Below, piece after piece: positions 1-8,611 of a stretch of 64,000 nt of DNA. The translations under genes and the position numbers were made by a program. The first letter of the stretch is position 1. Each line of letters opens with the position of its first letter. The stretch comes from Archangium sp. (GTDB lineage Bacteria > Myxococcota > Myxococcia > Myxococcales > Myxococcaceae), in the NCBI GenBank assembly GCA_030695565.1, contig JAUYRZ010000048.1, forward strand, positions 1 to 64,000. The letters run 5' to 3'. The notes beneath the pieces are model-generated. The model was not told the DNA's origin and made no database searches. It saw nothing but the letters and a program-made list of their open reading frames with translations.

Positions 1-1854
1 GTTCGACTCGTGTGTGAAGCGGCTGGGGTTCAAGGAGAGCGCGGCGAAGCTGCCTTCGCTCGAGTGGACTCGCCGGGAGGCGGCCGCGGGGACGTAGTTC
101 ACCAGGTGGTGCGAGAACTGGAAGTTGCGGCCTTCACCGCCGACTTCCGTCGAGAGCAACACGCGCGGACCATCGGGATCGCGGAAGCGGGCCACCTGCC
201 GGTCACGTTCGGCCAGGGCGAGTTCACCGTGGTACGCGAGCGCCTCGACCTGCTCCAGCCGGAGCTTCGACTGCAGGCTCTCGAGCGTGTCACGCGCTTC
301 GGTGAAGACGAGCACCTTGGCGCGCGGCTCCTTCGCCCAGATGCCCCGCAGCACCTTCACGAACGCGCCGAACTTGGAGTCCTTGTCGGGCAACGTCAGC
401 TTCATGCCCGCCAGCGCCCGGTTGTCGCGCAGGGCCGAGAGCAAGGCCGCGGGTGAAGACTCGAGCCGGCGCACCAGGTTCGCCAACGCCGCACCACGCA
501 CGGTGCCGTCTTTGGCCAGTTGGGTGAGCGCCGCGTCACGCGCGTCGAGCTCGTCCTTCGCGATCGCCACCGGGTGCACGTGCAGCTTGCGCGCAGAGAA
601 ACCACCCACCGTCGCGCGCCGGTTGCGAATGAGGCGATCCGACAACGAGTACGTCTCGGCGAGGTGCAGCAACATCTCGTCGCCGTCTTCGATCTCCTGC
701 AGCGCGTCGTCCTTGGGGAACTTCTTGGCGAGCTCCTTCACCGAGGCCTTGGTCGACTTGCCGGCCATCAGCGCACGCAGCGCGTTCGACAATTCTTCCT
801 GCCGCTCCAGCCGCGCTTCGAACTCCTTGGCGGTCGGCGCGGTGAGCGGATCGATGAGCGAGAGCAGCGCCTGGTACTCCGCCGGGTCGAGCTGCATCGG
901 CGTGGCGGTGAGCAGCAGCAGGCCCCACGAGTTGCGCGCCAGTGCCTGCGCCGCTTCGTAGGCCTTCTCGCCCTTGAGGTGGTGCGCCTCGTCGATGATC
1001 ACCAGATCCCAGTGCGCCGAGGGGTCGCCCGCTTCTTTCCGGTACTGCTCGGAGCGCTGGAGCAGCTCGAGGCTGGTCACGATGAAGTTGAAGCGCGACC
1101 ACGGCGAGACGGTCGGCTGCTCGTCGAGCGACTGCTCGTAGCGGTCCGTGTCCATCAAGGTGAACAGGTGGTTGAACTTGTGGAAGAGCTCGACCAACCA
1201 CTGCACGGTGAGGTGGCTCGGCGCGACGACGAGCACGCGGCGGCCCAGACCCGCGAGGCGCAGCGCCGAGAAGATCATGCCCGCTTCGATGGTCTTGCCC
1301 AGGCCGACTTCATCGGCGAGCACGAAGCGCGGCCGGTGCGACGACAACACGCGCTGCACCACGCCCACCTGGTGCGGCTTGACCATCACGCGTGAGGCGA
1401 GCAACGCGCCCAGCGCATCGTTGCGGCGCTCGTCATCGAGCTGCAGCGCAGAGCGGCGGAGCAGGAAGTTCTTCGCGTCAGCCGCGCGCCCCTCCTTGAG
1501 CATCGTCAGGAGATCGGGCTTGGGCGGCAGCGCCTTGAACTCGGTCTCCGGGTACTCGGCTTCTTTGCCGTCTTCGAACTTGATGGCGTACCGGCGCAGC
1601 CCCCGGCCACCTTCTTCTTCACGAAGGATGACGCCGGTCTTGCCCTTGAAGGTCTTGACCAGCTGGCCGGGCTCGAGCGGCCAGGGCTGCAACACGCCGC
1701 CGCGGGTGGAGACCGTGAGCGGTTCGCCATTCTCGCGGCCGGGAAACATCACCACCGCGCGCGCGCCACCTTCCTCGACTGACACGAGGTGCCCGACGCC
1801 CCATTCCGGCTGGGGCAGGTACTTCACCTTCATTCCGAGGATGAACGAACTCAT
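1..1854 (-). CDS. RapA-like SNF2/DEAD-box helicase, partial (runs off left edge)
   Basis: The reverse frame is open for 618 codons from an ATG at 1854 to base 1. An N-terminal region of about 150 residues precedes a superfamily 2 helicase core. Walker A (DEVGLGKT) lies at about residues 181-188, the DEAH box at 288-291, then TATPMQ (motif III) and a STEVGGEGRNFQFSHHL motif V stretch. The arrangement matches RapA/HepA-type ATPases, which recycle RNA polymerase or remodel nucleic-acid complexes; that role is inferred. After Y587 the reading frame stays open but no longer resembles the family: the expected QRIGRxDR motif VI does not appear in any reverse frame of the first 95 bases. This may be a real deletion, a divergent gene or an assembly join. 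The C-terminus is outside the window. Confidence 0.85.
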   Translation of the reverse strand, partial: MSSFILGMKVKYLPQPEWGVGHLVSVEEGGARAVVMFPGRENGEPLTVSTRGGVLQPWPLEPGQLVKTFKGKTGVILREEEGGRGLRRYAIKFEDGKEAEYPETEFKALPPKPDLLTMLKEGRAADAKNFLLRRSALQLDDERRNDALGALLASRVMVKPHQVGVVQRVLSSHRPRFVLADEVGLGKTIEAGMIFSALRLAGLGRRVLVVAPSHLTVQWLVELFHKFNHLFTLMDTDRYEQSLDEQPTVSPWSRFNFIVTSLELLQRSEQYRKEAGDPSAHWDLVIIDEAHHLKGEKAYEAAQALARNSWGLLLLTATPMQLDPAEYQALLSLIDPLTAPTAKEFEARLERQEELSNALRALMAGKSTKASVKELAKKFPKDDALQEIEDGDEMLLHLAETYSLSDRLIRNRRATVGGFSARKLHVHPVAIAKDELDARDAALTQLAKDGTVRGAALANLVRRLESSPAALLSALRDNRALAGMKLTLPDKDSKFGAFVKVLRGIWAKEPRAKVLVFTEARDTLESLQSKLRLEQVEALAYHGELALAERDRQVARFRDPDGPRVLLSTEVGGEGRNFQFSHHLVNYVPAAASRRVHSSEGSFAALSLNPSRFTHESN

Positions 1855-1933
1855 GAACGTCGGCGGCGTATAGCGGGCAGCGCACCCGAGCGCATTGATT
1901 CGTTGCAGGCCGAGGTCCTTTCAAACCCACGAA

Positions 1934-1961
1934 AGGCCTGCTCTTTTCAGCACGGAGGCCT
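1934..1961 (-). terminator. Possible intrinsic terminator after the beta-barrel gene
   Basis: Read on the minus strand, the stop codon is followed at once by AGGCC, a 4-base bulge, TGCT, a GAAAAG loop, then AGCA and GGCCT, ending in TTTC. The stem is short and the T-run weak, so this is only a candidate. Confidence 0.35.
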
Positions 1962-2560
1962 CACATGTCGAAGCCGAGCCCGACCTTGACCCAGGGGTAG
2001 CCGACTTCAGCGCGGAAGGAGACCTTGTCGCTGAACTTGTACATGAGGCCCACGTTGCCGATGGGCGAGGCGCTGACCGCGCCGCCGCGGCAATAGATGC
2101 TGCCCACGTTACACACGTACGGCACGAAGTTGATCTCGAGCACCACGCCGACCTTCGCGTACGCGGAGAACTTCTGGGTGAAGTGGAACTGCCACATCAC
2201 CTCCACCGGGATACCGAGGATTGGATAGAAACGAGTGCCCACCGCGCCGCTCAGGTCCAGGCCGAACTCGATGCTGAACGAGTCGTTGACCGAGGGGAGG
2301 AAGCCGTCGTGAAGAATGGGGATGAGGTAGCGGCCGCTCACGCCGAAAGGGAAGCCGTAGTAAAAGTAGCCGTACGGCAGGCCGAGGAAGATCGAGAGCA
2401 TCTGCGAGCGGCGCTGCGGTGAACGATCGAGCAACGCACCCGAGCGGCGCCAGGTGCTCTCGGTGGGCGTGTCAGAACCCGCGGCAGGCGCGTCGTCGGC
2501 CAGCACGGGCGTCGCAAGCAGAGCTACAGCAATCAAGATGATTTTCGCGGAACGTCGCAT
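1961..2560 (-). CDS. Putative outer-membrane beta-barrel protein
   Basis: This is a protein of 199 residues from an ATG at 2560. A further upstream start at 2590 would add ten residues before the signal peptide and is less likely. The N-terminus (MRRSAKIILIAVALLATPVLA) reads as a Sec signal peptide cleaved after about residue 21. The mature part alternates aromatic and glycine-rich strands and ends in WVKVGLGFDM, with a near-terminal aromatic as in beta-barrel proteins. Two cysteines (VCN, YCRG) could pair. No family was recognised. It is divergent from the NAD-binding gene at 2623 with 62 bases between them, so the two probably share a promoter region. Confidence 0.7.
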   Translation of the reverse strand: MRRSAKIILIAVALLATPVLADDAPAAGSDTPTESTWRRSGALLDRSPQRRSQMLSIFLGLPYGYFYYGFPFGVSGRYLIPILHDGFLPSVNDSFSIEFGLDLSGAVGTRFYPILGIPVEVMWQFHFTQKFSAYAKVGVVLEINFVPYVCNVGSIYCRGGAVSASPIGNVGLMYKFSDKVSFRAEVGYPWVKVGLGFDM

Positions 2561-2622
2561 GAAGCCTCCATTGGAAATGTGCGATGCCACAATACGGAAC
2601 AGCCCCTGAAGGAGCGGAAAAA

Positions 2623-3264
2623 ATGTCGAAACGTCACGTCTTCGTAGCGGGAGCGACGGGTGCAGTGGGCCAGGCGCTGCTGGAGTTGGCCGCGAAACGC
2701 CAGGTCGACGTGCTCGCGCATGCGCGGCCGAAGAGTGCGGGCCGGTTGGGCGCCCGCCCCGTCGCGGCGATCGAACTTTCCGATCCCAAACTCGCCGACA
2801 CGCTCAAGGGGTGCACCACCGTGGTGCAGTTGATCGGCACCATGAAGAAGCGGTTCGCCTCGGGCGACACGTACGAGTCGAGTGACATCGGCACCACGCG
2901 GCAGCTGGTCGACGCAGCGAAAGCGAGCGGCACGGTCGATCACCTCGTGCTGCTCTCGAGCGTGGGCGCCGGCAGCCCGCGTGGTGCGTACCTGAAGGCC
3001 AAGGCCGAAGCCGAGCGCATCGTCACCTCGAGCGGAATTCCGTACACGATCTTCCGGCCTTCGGCGTTCGCCGATCGGGAAGGCGTCTTCATCCCCGGCA
3101 TGGGCGCGCTCACGAAGCTGCTGGGCCTCAAGAAGTATCAGCCGATCAAGCTGGCCGAGCTCGCTTCGGCGATCCTGTTCGCGGCCACCGAACGTGCACC
3201 CCTGGGCGTGGCGCTCGAAGGCGCGCCGCTGTGGGACCTCGTCGAGAAGGCGTCACGCGGGTGA
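2623..3264 (+). CDS. NAD(P)-binding atypical SDR / NmrA-like protein
   Basis: The ATG at 2623 follows an AAGGAG-type ribosome site, so it is preferred over the in-frame ATG at 2584. The protein has 213 residues. Near the start is a Rossmann GATGAVG motif (about residues 9-15), then a VVQLIGT strand, LLSSVGA, and a Y-x-x-x-K (YLKAK) that matches the extended or atypical short-chain dehydrogenase fold. These proteins often act as NAD(P)-dependent epimerases, reductases or redox sensors; the substrate is unknown. The stop codon overlaps the GTG start of the DUF523 gene (GTGA), so the two are translationally coupled. Confidence 0.85.
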   Translation: MSKRHVFVAGATGAVGQALLELAAKRQVDVLAHARPKSAGRLGARPVAAIELSDPKLADTLKGCTTVVQLIGTMKKRFASGDTYESSDIGTTRQLVDAAKASGTVDHLVLLSSVGAGSPRGAYLKAKAEAERIVTSSGIPYTIFRPSAFADREGVFIPGMGALTKLLGLKKYQPIKLAELASAILFAATERAPLGVALEGAPLWDLVEKASRG

Positions 3265-3725
3265 AGAAGGTGCTCATCAGCGCCTGCTTGCTGGGTGAGC
3301 GGGTGCGCTTCGATGGCCGTGAGAAGGGCTCGCAGGACGAAGTGTTGGCGCGCTGGTTGGCCGAAGGCCGCGTGGTGAAGGTATGCCCCGAAGTCGAAGG
3401 TGGGCTGTCGGTGCCCCGGCCGCCGGCCGAACAGCAACCCGATGGCCGCGTGCTCACCGACACCGGGCTCGACGTGACCGCGGCCTTCACGCGCGGTGCC
3501 GCCGAAGCGCTTCGCCTGGCCCGTGAACATCACATTGAAGTCGCGGTGCTCAAAGAAGGCAGCCCGTCGTGCGGGAGCGGCTTCATCTACGACGGCTCGT
3601 TCAGCAAGGTGAAGCTGCCGGGCAAGGTGGGAGAGACCACCCGCGTGTTGCAGGAAAACGGTGTGCGCGTGTTCAGCGAACTGCAATGGGCCGAAGCCGA
3701 CGCGATCATCTCGGCAGGTGATTGA
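3261..3725 (+). CDS. DUF523 family protein (TudS-like, possible Fe-S desulfidase)
   Basis: This 154-residue protein starts with a GTG at 3261 that overlaps the upstream stop by four bases. Family signatures are SACLLG (C9), KVCPE (C42) and EGSPSCGSG (C104). In the DUF523 family three such cysteines are known to hold a [4Fe-4S] cluster, and one characterised member, TudS, removes sulfur from thiouracil. Whether this copy does so is inference. The frame continues upstream to 3231, but that part lies inside the NAD-binding gene. The 3' end overlaps the converging zinc-ribbon gene by 20 bases (3706-3725). Confidence 0.85.
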   Translation: MKKVLISACLLGERVRFDGREKGSQDEVLARWLAEGRVVKVCPEVEGGLSVPRPPAEQQPDGRVLTDTGLDVTAAFTRGAAEALRLAREHHIEVAVLKEGSPSCGSGFIYDGSFSKVKLPGKVGETTRVLQENGVRVFSELQWAEADAIISAGD

Positions 3726-4119
3726 CCACGCGGCCGATCACCCCGCCCTTCTCCAGGGCCAGTGAGATGAACGTCGCTTCGGCGTGAGTGCCTTCGAAGG
3801 CGAGGGCCGGCAACTTCGCCATGCGCTTCTTCGCTTCGGCTTCAGGCACACCCAGCCCCTTCACCAGCAGCGTGAGCACCTGGGCCACCTTCTTCGCATC
3901 ATCCACCCAGACCTCGGCGCGCCCCGACTGGGTGATGATCGACTTGCGCAGCCCCTGGGCAGGCAGCCCCGCCCCGCCCGTCTCGAAGCCGTGACCGCAG
4001 GCGCAGCTGAAGCGCTCGAACCACTTGAGCTGACCGTCGGCGAGCTCCTGGCCGACCTCCAGGAAGCCGGCTTTCTGGCAGGTCGCACAATTGGAAGGGA
4101 TGCGTGCAGTGGAGACCAC
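3706..4119 (-). CDS. Small zinc-ribbon protein with possible L7/L12-like C-terminal domain
   Basis: This 137-residue protein starts with GTG at 4119; an in-frame stop lies two codons upstream, so the start cannot be much earlier, and a GGTGAGG site precedes it. The first 45 residues carry CATC and CACGH cysteine pairs (C11, C14, C39, C41), typical of a treble-clef or zinc ribbon. The C-terminal half (VAQVLTLLVKGLGVPEAEAKK...LALEKGGVIGRVV) has the helix-helix-strand pattern of ribosomal L7/L12 C-terminal or ClpS-like folds. That resemblance was judged by eye. Function is unknown. The gene converges on and overlaps the DUF523 gene. Confidence 0.65.
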   Translation of the reverse strand: MVSTARIPSNCATCQKAGFLEVGQELADGQLKWFERFSCACGHGFETGGAGLPAQGLRKSIITQSGRAEVWVDDAKKVAQVLTLLVKGLGVPEAEAKKRMAKLPALAFEGTHAEATFISLALEKGGVIGRVVNHLPR

Positions 4120-4254
4120 GCCTCACCTCACCATAAATGAGAACGGAAACGGAGCATCCGCGCTCCCTCTCTCTGGAGAGCCTGCGTCCTGAGGCCTCCG
4201 CTCGCGGGGATTGCGGCATACCCGTTGCTCTGGATGCCCTTTGGGGGTGGGGCG

Positions 4255-4971
4255 ATGGATGGTGACTGGCTGACGAATCTGGAAGGCAGCGGACCGAGCG
4301 CCGCTGAAGAAGCGCGACGACGGCTCTTGCGATTGGGCGCCCGGGCGCTGAGCAATGCCGAGCTCATCGGCGTGCTGCTGGGAGGCGAAGAGCTCACCCG
4401 CGCGGCGAGCCTGGTCGAACAGGGTCTGAAGGCCCTGCTCACCGAGTCACCCGAGGCGTTGATCGAGTTCCGCCAGCTCTCGGCGGAAGAAGCGTCTCGC
4501 GTGCTGGCCGCAGGCGAGCTCGCCCGGCGCCTGCACGCCGCGGTGGAAGAGCGGCCTCGGCTGCAGACGCCCCAGGGCATCTACGAGTGGGCGCGCAAAC
4601 AGCTGGTCGGCGCACGACGCGAAGAGTTCCACGTGTTGTGCCTCAACAGCCGCAACGTGCTGCTCCGGCATGCCTGCGTGGCGGTGGGGAGCATCGATCA
4701 GTGCCACGTCGATCCCCGGGAGGTGCTGGCCCCGGCGATCACGGCGCGGGCGACGGGCATCGTGCTGCTCCACAACCACCCGTCCGGAGATCCAGAGCCC
4801 TCCGTGCAGGACGTGGCGTTGACCCGCCAGCTGCGAGAAGGCGCGCGGTTGTTGTGCCTGCGGCTGCTCGATCACATCGTGGTGGGCGAGACGGGGTTCG
4901 TCTCCATGCTCGCTCGCGGCCTCATCAAGGGCGACGAGCCGGGGTTCTCCGCTCGCCTGCAATCACCATGA
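4255..4971 (+). CDS. radC: RadC family (UPF0758) JAB/MPN domain protein
   Basis: The ATG at 4255 follows a GGGGGTGGGG ribosome site and gives 238 residues. An N-terminal helix-hairpin-helix type region (about residues 20-90; ALSNAELIGVLLGG) is followed by the JAB/MPN metal-binding domain. HNHPSGD is at 173-179, with a conserved S-x-x-D (SVQDVALT) after it. RadC proteins were once linked to recombinational repair; current work treats them as putative metalloproteins of uncertain function, so a repair role is not assured. It lies 30 bases upstream of recQ in the same direction, which suggests a two-gene unit. Confidence 0.92.
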   Translation: MDGDWLTNLEGSGPSAAEEARRRLLRLGARALSNAELIGVLLGGEELTRAASLVEQGLKALLTESPEALIEFRQLSAEEASRVLAAGELARRLHAAVEERPRLQTPQGIYEWARKQLVGARREEFHVLCLNSRNVLLRHACVAVGSIDQCHVDPREVLAPAITARATGIVLLHNHPSGDPEPSVQDVALTRQLREGARLLCLRLLDHIVVGETGFVSMLARGLIKGDEPGFSARLQSP

Positions 4972-5001
4972 GTATTGACGCCCGAGCGGAGGAGAGACCA
5001 T

Positions 5002-7035
5002 ATGCGCGCAGTGTCAGCAGACCTGCCGTACTTCAGTGAGATGTTGGCAGGGCTCAAGAAGCACTTCGGGCTCGACTCGTTTCGTCACGGCCAGGCGGAG
5101 GTGATCTCCAACGTCATCTCCGGGCGCAACGCGGTGGTGGTGATGCCCACCGGCGCCGGCAAGTCACTCTGCTACCAGCTGCCGGCGATGCTGCTCGACG
5201 GCGTCACGGTGGTGGTCTCGCCGTTGATCGCGTTGATGCAGGATCAGGTCGACTCGCTGCAGGCGCGCGGCATCGCGGCGACGTACATCAACTCGACGCT
5301 CAGCGACTCCGAGCGGGCCAACCGCCAGCAGCGCATGCGGCAGGGTGAATACAAGCTCGTCTACGTGGCGCCCGAACGTTTCCGCAGCGAGGGCTTCATC
5401 AACGCGCTGCAAGAAGCCCGGCTGGCGCTCTACGCCATCGACGAAGCGCACTGCATCTCGCAGTGGGGTCACGACTTCCGGCCCGACTACGCGATGCTCG
5501 GCCAGGTGCGAAAACGCCTGCGGCCGCCGCGTACGGTCGCGCTGACCGCTACAGCGACGCCCGAAGTGCGCGACGACATCGTGCGCGTGCTGCTGATGAA
5601 AGATCCGCAGGTGTCGGTGGCGGGTTTCGATCGCCCGAACCTCTTCCTCGAGGTGGCCACGGTCACCGGCGACGCCGACAAACGCGCGCTGTGTGTGTCA
5701 CTGGCCGAAGAAGGCAGCGGGGTCGTCTACTGCAACACGCGCAAGCAGGCCGAGGTCATCCACGAGCACCTGGTGAAGGAAGACGTGCCCGCAGTGCTCT
5801 ACCACGCAGGCATGGAGGACGACGCGCGGCGCAAGGCGCAGGAGGCCTTCATGTCGAAGCCGAACTCCGTGGCGGTGGCCACCAACGCGTTCGGCATGGG
5901 CATCGACAAGCCCGACATTCGCTTCGTGGCGCACGCCGGCATTCCGAAGGCGGTCGAGGCCTACTACCAGGAGATCGGCCGCGCCGGCCGCGACGGTAAC
6001 CCGAGCCGCGCCGTGTTGCTGTTCAACCACGCTGACGTCTTCACGCAGGAGCGGTTGATTCAGGGCAACCACCCGCCTGAGACGCTGTTCGTCGATCTGT
6101 GGAACGTGCTGCGCAACATGGACACGTTCGATCGCGGCGTGCACCTGCTCGCAGGTCAGGTCGGCGCGTCGGAGTTCGAGGTGTCCGCGGCGCTGAAGAT
6201 CCTCGAGCGGCAAGGCGCCATCTCTCGCGCAGGCCGAGGTGAAGGCCGCTACGGGATCACCGTGCAGCCGTCGGGCATGTTGCACCAGCCGCGCAGCGCT
6301 GAAGCGAAGGCGTTGCTCACCGCGCTCAACTCAGGCGCCTCGCCCGGCGTGAAACAGACGATGGAGCTGTACCTGCTCTCGCGGAAGTGTGGCCTCGATG
6401 AAGAGCGGGTGCGGCATGCGCTCACGCTGCTCGAGCGCAGCGCGATCGTGACGGTGCAGCGGCCGTTCTCGGGCCGGTCCATCAGCGTGCTCAAGCACGA
6501 CTCGTGGAGTCAGCTCGGTGTCGACCTGAGCCGCCTGCGTGAACAAGAACGCAACGCGCTGCTGCTGCTCAAGCGCATGACGGACTACGCGTACACCAAG
6601 CGGTGCCGGCGCGCGTTCGTGCTGCGGTACTTCGGGGAAGAGGTGCCGTTCAGCCAGTCGTGCGGCTCGTGTGATGTCTGCGTGGGGCCGAAGCTGATCG
6701 CCCGGCCTGCGAAGGCGGCCAGCGCGGTGAGCAACGTGCGGGCGCTGCCGGAGAAGTATTCGGCGCTCGCGGCGGAGGAGCTGAAACGCTGGCGGCGGGA
6801 GCTGTCTCAGGATCTCGGCGTGCCTTCGTTCATCATCTTCAATGACGCGACGCTGTTCGCGTTGGCGGCGGCGTTGCCCACCACGAAGGAAGAGTTCCTC
6901 GCGGTGAAGGGAACGGGCGAGTCGCGCTGGGAACGGTTTGGTCCACGCATCTCGCAGATCTGTTTGATGGCGCGCGCATCGGGCGATGAGCCGCAGGTCG
7001 CTGCGTTCGTGCCGCGAAGACGAGTGAGAAGGTAG
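5002..7035 (+). CDS. recQ: ATP-dependent DNA helicase RecQ
   Basis: The chosen ATG at 5002 has a GCGGAGGAGAG ribosome site; a TTG at 4975 would extend it by nine residues. The protein has 677 residues with the full RecQ layout: Walker A MPTGAGKS (about 47-54), DEAH at 147-150 followed by CISQWGHDFRPDY, TATATP motif III, ATNAFGMGIDKPD motif V, and QEIGRAGRDG motif VI. A zinc-binding RecQ-Ct region (CRRAF...SCGSCDVC) and a winged helix follow, and an HRDC domain ends the protein (about 590-660). RecQ unwinds forks and recombination intermediates 3' to 5'. Confidence 0.97.
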   Translation: MRAVSADLPYFSEMLAGLKKHFGLDSFRHGQAEVISNVISGRNAVVVMPTGAGKSLCYQLPAMLLDGVTVVVSPLIALMQDQVDSLQARGIAATYINSTLSDSERANRQQRMRQGEYKLVYVAPERFRSEGFINALQEARLALYAIDEAHCISQWGHDFRPDYAMLGQVRKRLRPPRTVALTATATPEVRDDIVRVLLMKDPQVSVAGFDRPNLFLEVATVTGDADKRALCVSLAEEGSGVVYCNTRKQAEVIHEHLVKEDVPAVLYHAGMEDDARRKAQEAFMSKPNSVAVATNAFGMGIDKPDIRFVAHAGIPKAVEAYYQEIGRAGRDGNPSRAVLLFNHADVFTQERLIQGNHPPETLFVDLWNVLRNMDTFDRGVHLLAGQVGASEFEVSAALKILERQGAISRAGRGEGRYGITVQPSGMLHQPRSAEAKALLTALNSGASPGVKQTMELYLLSRKCGLDEERVRHALTLLERSAIVTVQRPFSGRSISVLKHDSWSQLGVDLSRLREQERNALLLLKRMTDYAYTKRCRRAFVLRYFGEEVPFSQSCGSCDVCVGPKLIARPAKAASAVSNVRALPEKYSALAAEELKRWRRELSQDLGVPSFIIFNDATLFALAAALPTTKEEFLAVKGTGESRWERFGPRISQICLMARASGDEPQVAAFVPRRRVRR

Positions 7036-7147
7036 CTCCCTCGCCCTGCGAAGCGGGGAGAGGGTCGGGGTGAGGGGCCAATTCGAGCACGCCCCTCACC
7101 CGGCCCGCTTCGCTGGCCGACCTCTCCCCGCGGTCGCAGGGAGAGGT
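7036..7147. repeat. Compound palindromic repeat, two inverted copies of the CTCTCCC/GGGAGAGG element
   Basis: Directly after recQ, one copy reads CTCCCTCGCCCTGCGAAGCG then GGGAGAGGGTCGGGGTGAGGGG. A second, inverted copy follows (CCCCTCACCCGG...CCGACCTCTCCCC...GGGAGAGG). Together they could form a long hairpin. The same core recurs at seven other gene borders in this window. Confidence 0.75.
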
Positions 7148-7172
7148 AACTCTTTTGCATTCACCAAGTGAA

Positions 7173-7823
7173 ATGCCCTCCCCCACCGCCGAACGCGGCG
7201 ACGCAGACACGTCAACGCGGTCTTTCGCCCTCGTCGCTGTGTCCGTCCTGGCGCTGATCCTCTGGACCGCCCGATCCACCCTCGTCGGCCCGCGCTTCGT
7301 TTTCCTCTGGTGGAACCTCTTCCTCGCCTGGGTGCCGTGGCTGCTCTCCACCACCCTGCGCTTCACGCGCCGCGGCGTCTTCTTCTGGCCGCTGCTCCTG
7401 AGCTGGCTGGCCTTCTTCCCCAACGCGCCCTACCTGCTGACCGATCTCATTCACCTCAAAGCGCGCCCACCGGTGCCGATGTGGTTCGACGTGCTCTTCC
7501 TGGCGAGCTTCGCCTGGGCCGGTTGCCTGCTGGGCTGGGACTCCCTCTCGCGGGTGCACGCCGAGTTGAGAACCCGCTGCGGGCCACACCTCGCCGCCGC
7601 GCTGGTGAGCGCCGCGGTGCTGCTGTGCGGAGTGGGTGTTTTCCTCGGCCGCTTCGAGCGCCTCAACAGCTGGGAGCTGATCACCGATCCACTGCAGGTC
7701 GTGCTGACCGCGAGTGAAGCGCTGCTCCAGCCCCGAGCCGGAGTCTTCTCACTGGCCTTCGCGAGCTTCGTGGGAGCGGGCTACCTCTGCACCCGCTCCA
7801 CGCCGCGAATCAGCGCTTCTTGA
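7173..7823 (+). CDS. DUF1361 family integral membrane protein
   Basis: From the ATG at 7173 the protein has 216 residues; a TTG at 7155 is a possible but weaker start. It has five or six hydrophobic spans. The signature WNLFLAWVPWLLS and FPNAPYLLTDLIHL stretch is typical of DUF1361, a family of small polytopic membrane proteins of unknown function. The start lies 25 bases after a compound palindromic repeat. The 3' end overlaps the end of the converging OmpA-type lipoprotein by 14 bases. Confidence 0.8.
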   Translation: MPSPTAERGDADTSTRSFALVAVSVLALILWTARSTLVGPRFVFLWWNLFLAWVPWLLSTTLRFTRRGVFFWPLLLSWLAFFPNAPYLLTDLIHLKARPPVPMWFDVLFLASFAWAGCLLGWDSLSRVHAELRTRCGPHLAAALVSAAVLLCGVGVFLGRFERLNSWELITDPLQVVLTASEALLQPRAGVFSLAFASFVGAGYLCTRSTPRISAS

Positions 7824-8505
7824 ACTCGACGCGGCGGTTGGTCGCCCACGCGTCTTCGCCGCTGCCATTCGACGCCGGCTTGTTCTCGCCGTAGCCGACG
7901 GTGTCCAGCGCGCCGCCCGAGACGCCGAGGTCGACCAGGTACTTGCGCACCGAGGCCGCACGCTTCTGCGAGAGCACCATGTTGAACTCGTCGGTGCCGC
8001 GCTCGTCGGCGTGACCTTCGAGGGTGAAGCGCAGGCTGCCCTTCTTGATGCAGTCTGCGTACGACGCGAGCGTCGACTGCACGGTGCTGTTCAAGTTGTA
8101 CTCGTTGAAGTCGAAACGAACCGGCTCGAACGTGCACGCCGTGCTCACGTTGCTGGCGACGCACTTGCCGTTGGTGCAGCCCTGACCCGAGGGGCAGTCA
8201 TCGGCGGCGCTGCACTCGGGCTTGCTCTCGGTGGCGACCGCGCACTTGCCCTGCTTGCACTTCTTGCCTTCGCCGCAGCCCGTGTCGCCCGTGCACTCCG
8301 GCTTGGGCACGCACTTGTTGGCGTCGCACACGAAGCCTTCTTTGCAGTTCGCGTCGGTCGCGCACTCCTGGCACTGGCCCTGAACGCAGACCTCGCCCTT
8401 GTCCTTGCAGTGATCGTCGCTCTCGCACTTCGGGTACGTGGGGGGACAACCGGCCAGGGCGAGCAGCGCCGCTGACATTCCGAGGATTCTAAGGGTCTTG
8501 ACCAT
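7810..8505 (-). CDS. OmpA/Pal-type peptidoglycan-binding lipoprotein with Cys-rich N-terminal region
   Basis: The ATG at 8505 gives 231 residues with a lipoprotein signal ending LLALAGC (C20). Longer in-frame starts up to 8592 precede the signal and are unlikely. Residues 25-125 hold repeated Cys modules (SDDHCKDKGEVCVQGQC type) resembling those in the lipoproteins at 27970 and 37838. The C-terminal 110 residues are an OmpA-like domain: FEPVRFDFNEYNL, the peptidoglycan-binding signature GHADERGTDEFN, LSQKRAASVRKYL, and a closing NRRVEF. It probably anchors the outer membrane to peptidoglycan in the Pal manner. It is transcribed away from the NtrC-type gene at 8704. Confidence 0.9.
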   Translation of the reverse strand: MVKTLRILGMSAALLALAGCPPTYPKCESDDHCKDKGEVCVQGQCQECATDANCKEGFVCDANKCVPKPECTGDTGCGEGKKCKQGKCAVATESKPECSAADDCPSGQGCTNGKCVASNVSTACTFEPVRFDFNEYNLNSTVQSTLASYADCIKKGSLRFTLEGHADERGTDEFNMVLSQKRAASVRKYLVDLGVSGGALDTVGYGENKPASNGSGEDAWATNRRVEFKKR

Positions 8506-8567
8506 GATTCCGGCCTCCGTGGCGGTGTGCGTCAACCCGCCCCCCTTACCTGCCATTCCGTGGTGCC

Positions 8568-8585
8568 TCAAGGCGAAAGCCTTGA
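8568..8585. promoter_or_regulatory. Perfect 7-bp hairpin with GAAA tetraloop
   Basis: TCAAGGC-GAAA-GCCTTGA forms a perfect stem with a GNRA-type loop in the intergenic space between the divergent lipoprotein (8505) and response-regulator (8704) genes. It could be an RNA structure in a leader or chance; no T-run follows. Confidence 0.4.
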
Positions 8586-8611
8586 TCCCCAAGACGAATC
8601 AGCCCGTGCGG

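Noticed and set aside
9-1873. Plus-strand frames at the left edge (148, 278, 291 and 241 codons)
   Set aside because: They overlap the helicase gene in antisense; the minus-strand frame has Walker A, DEAH and TAT motifs.
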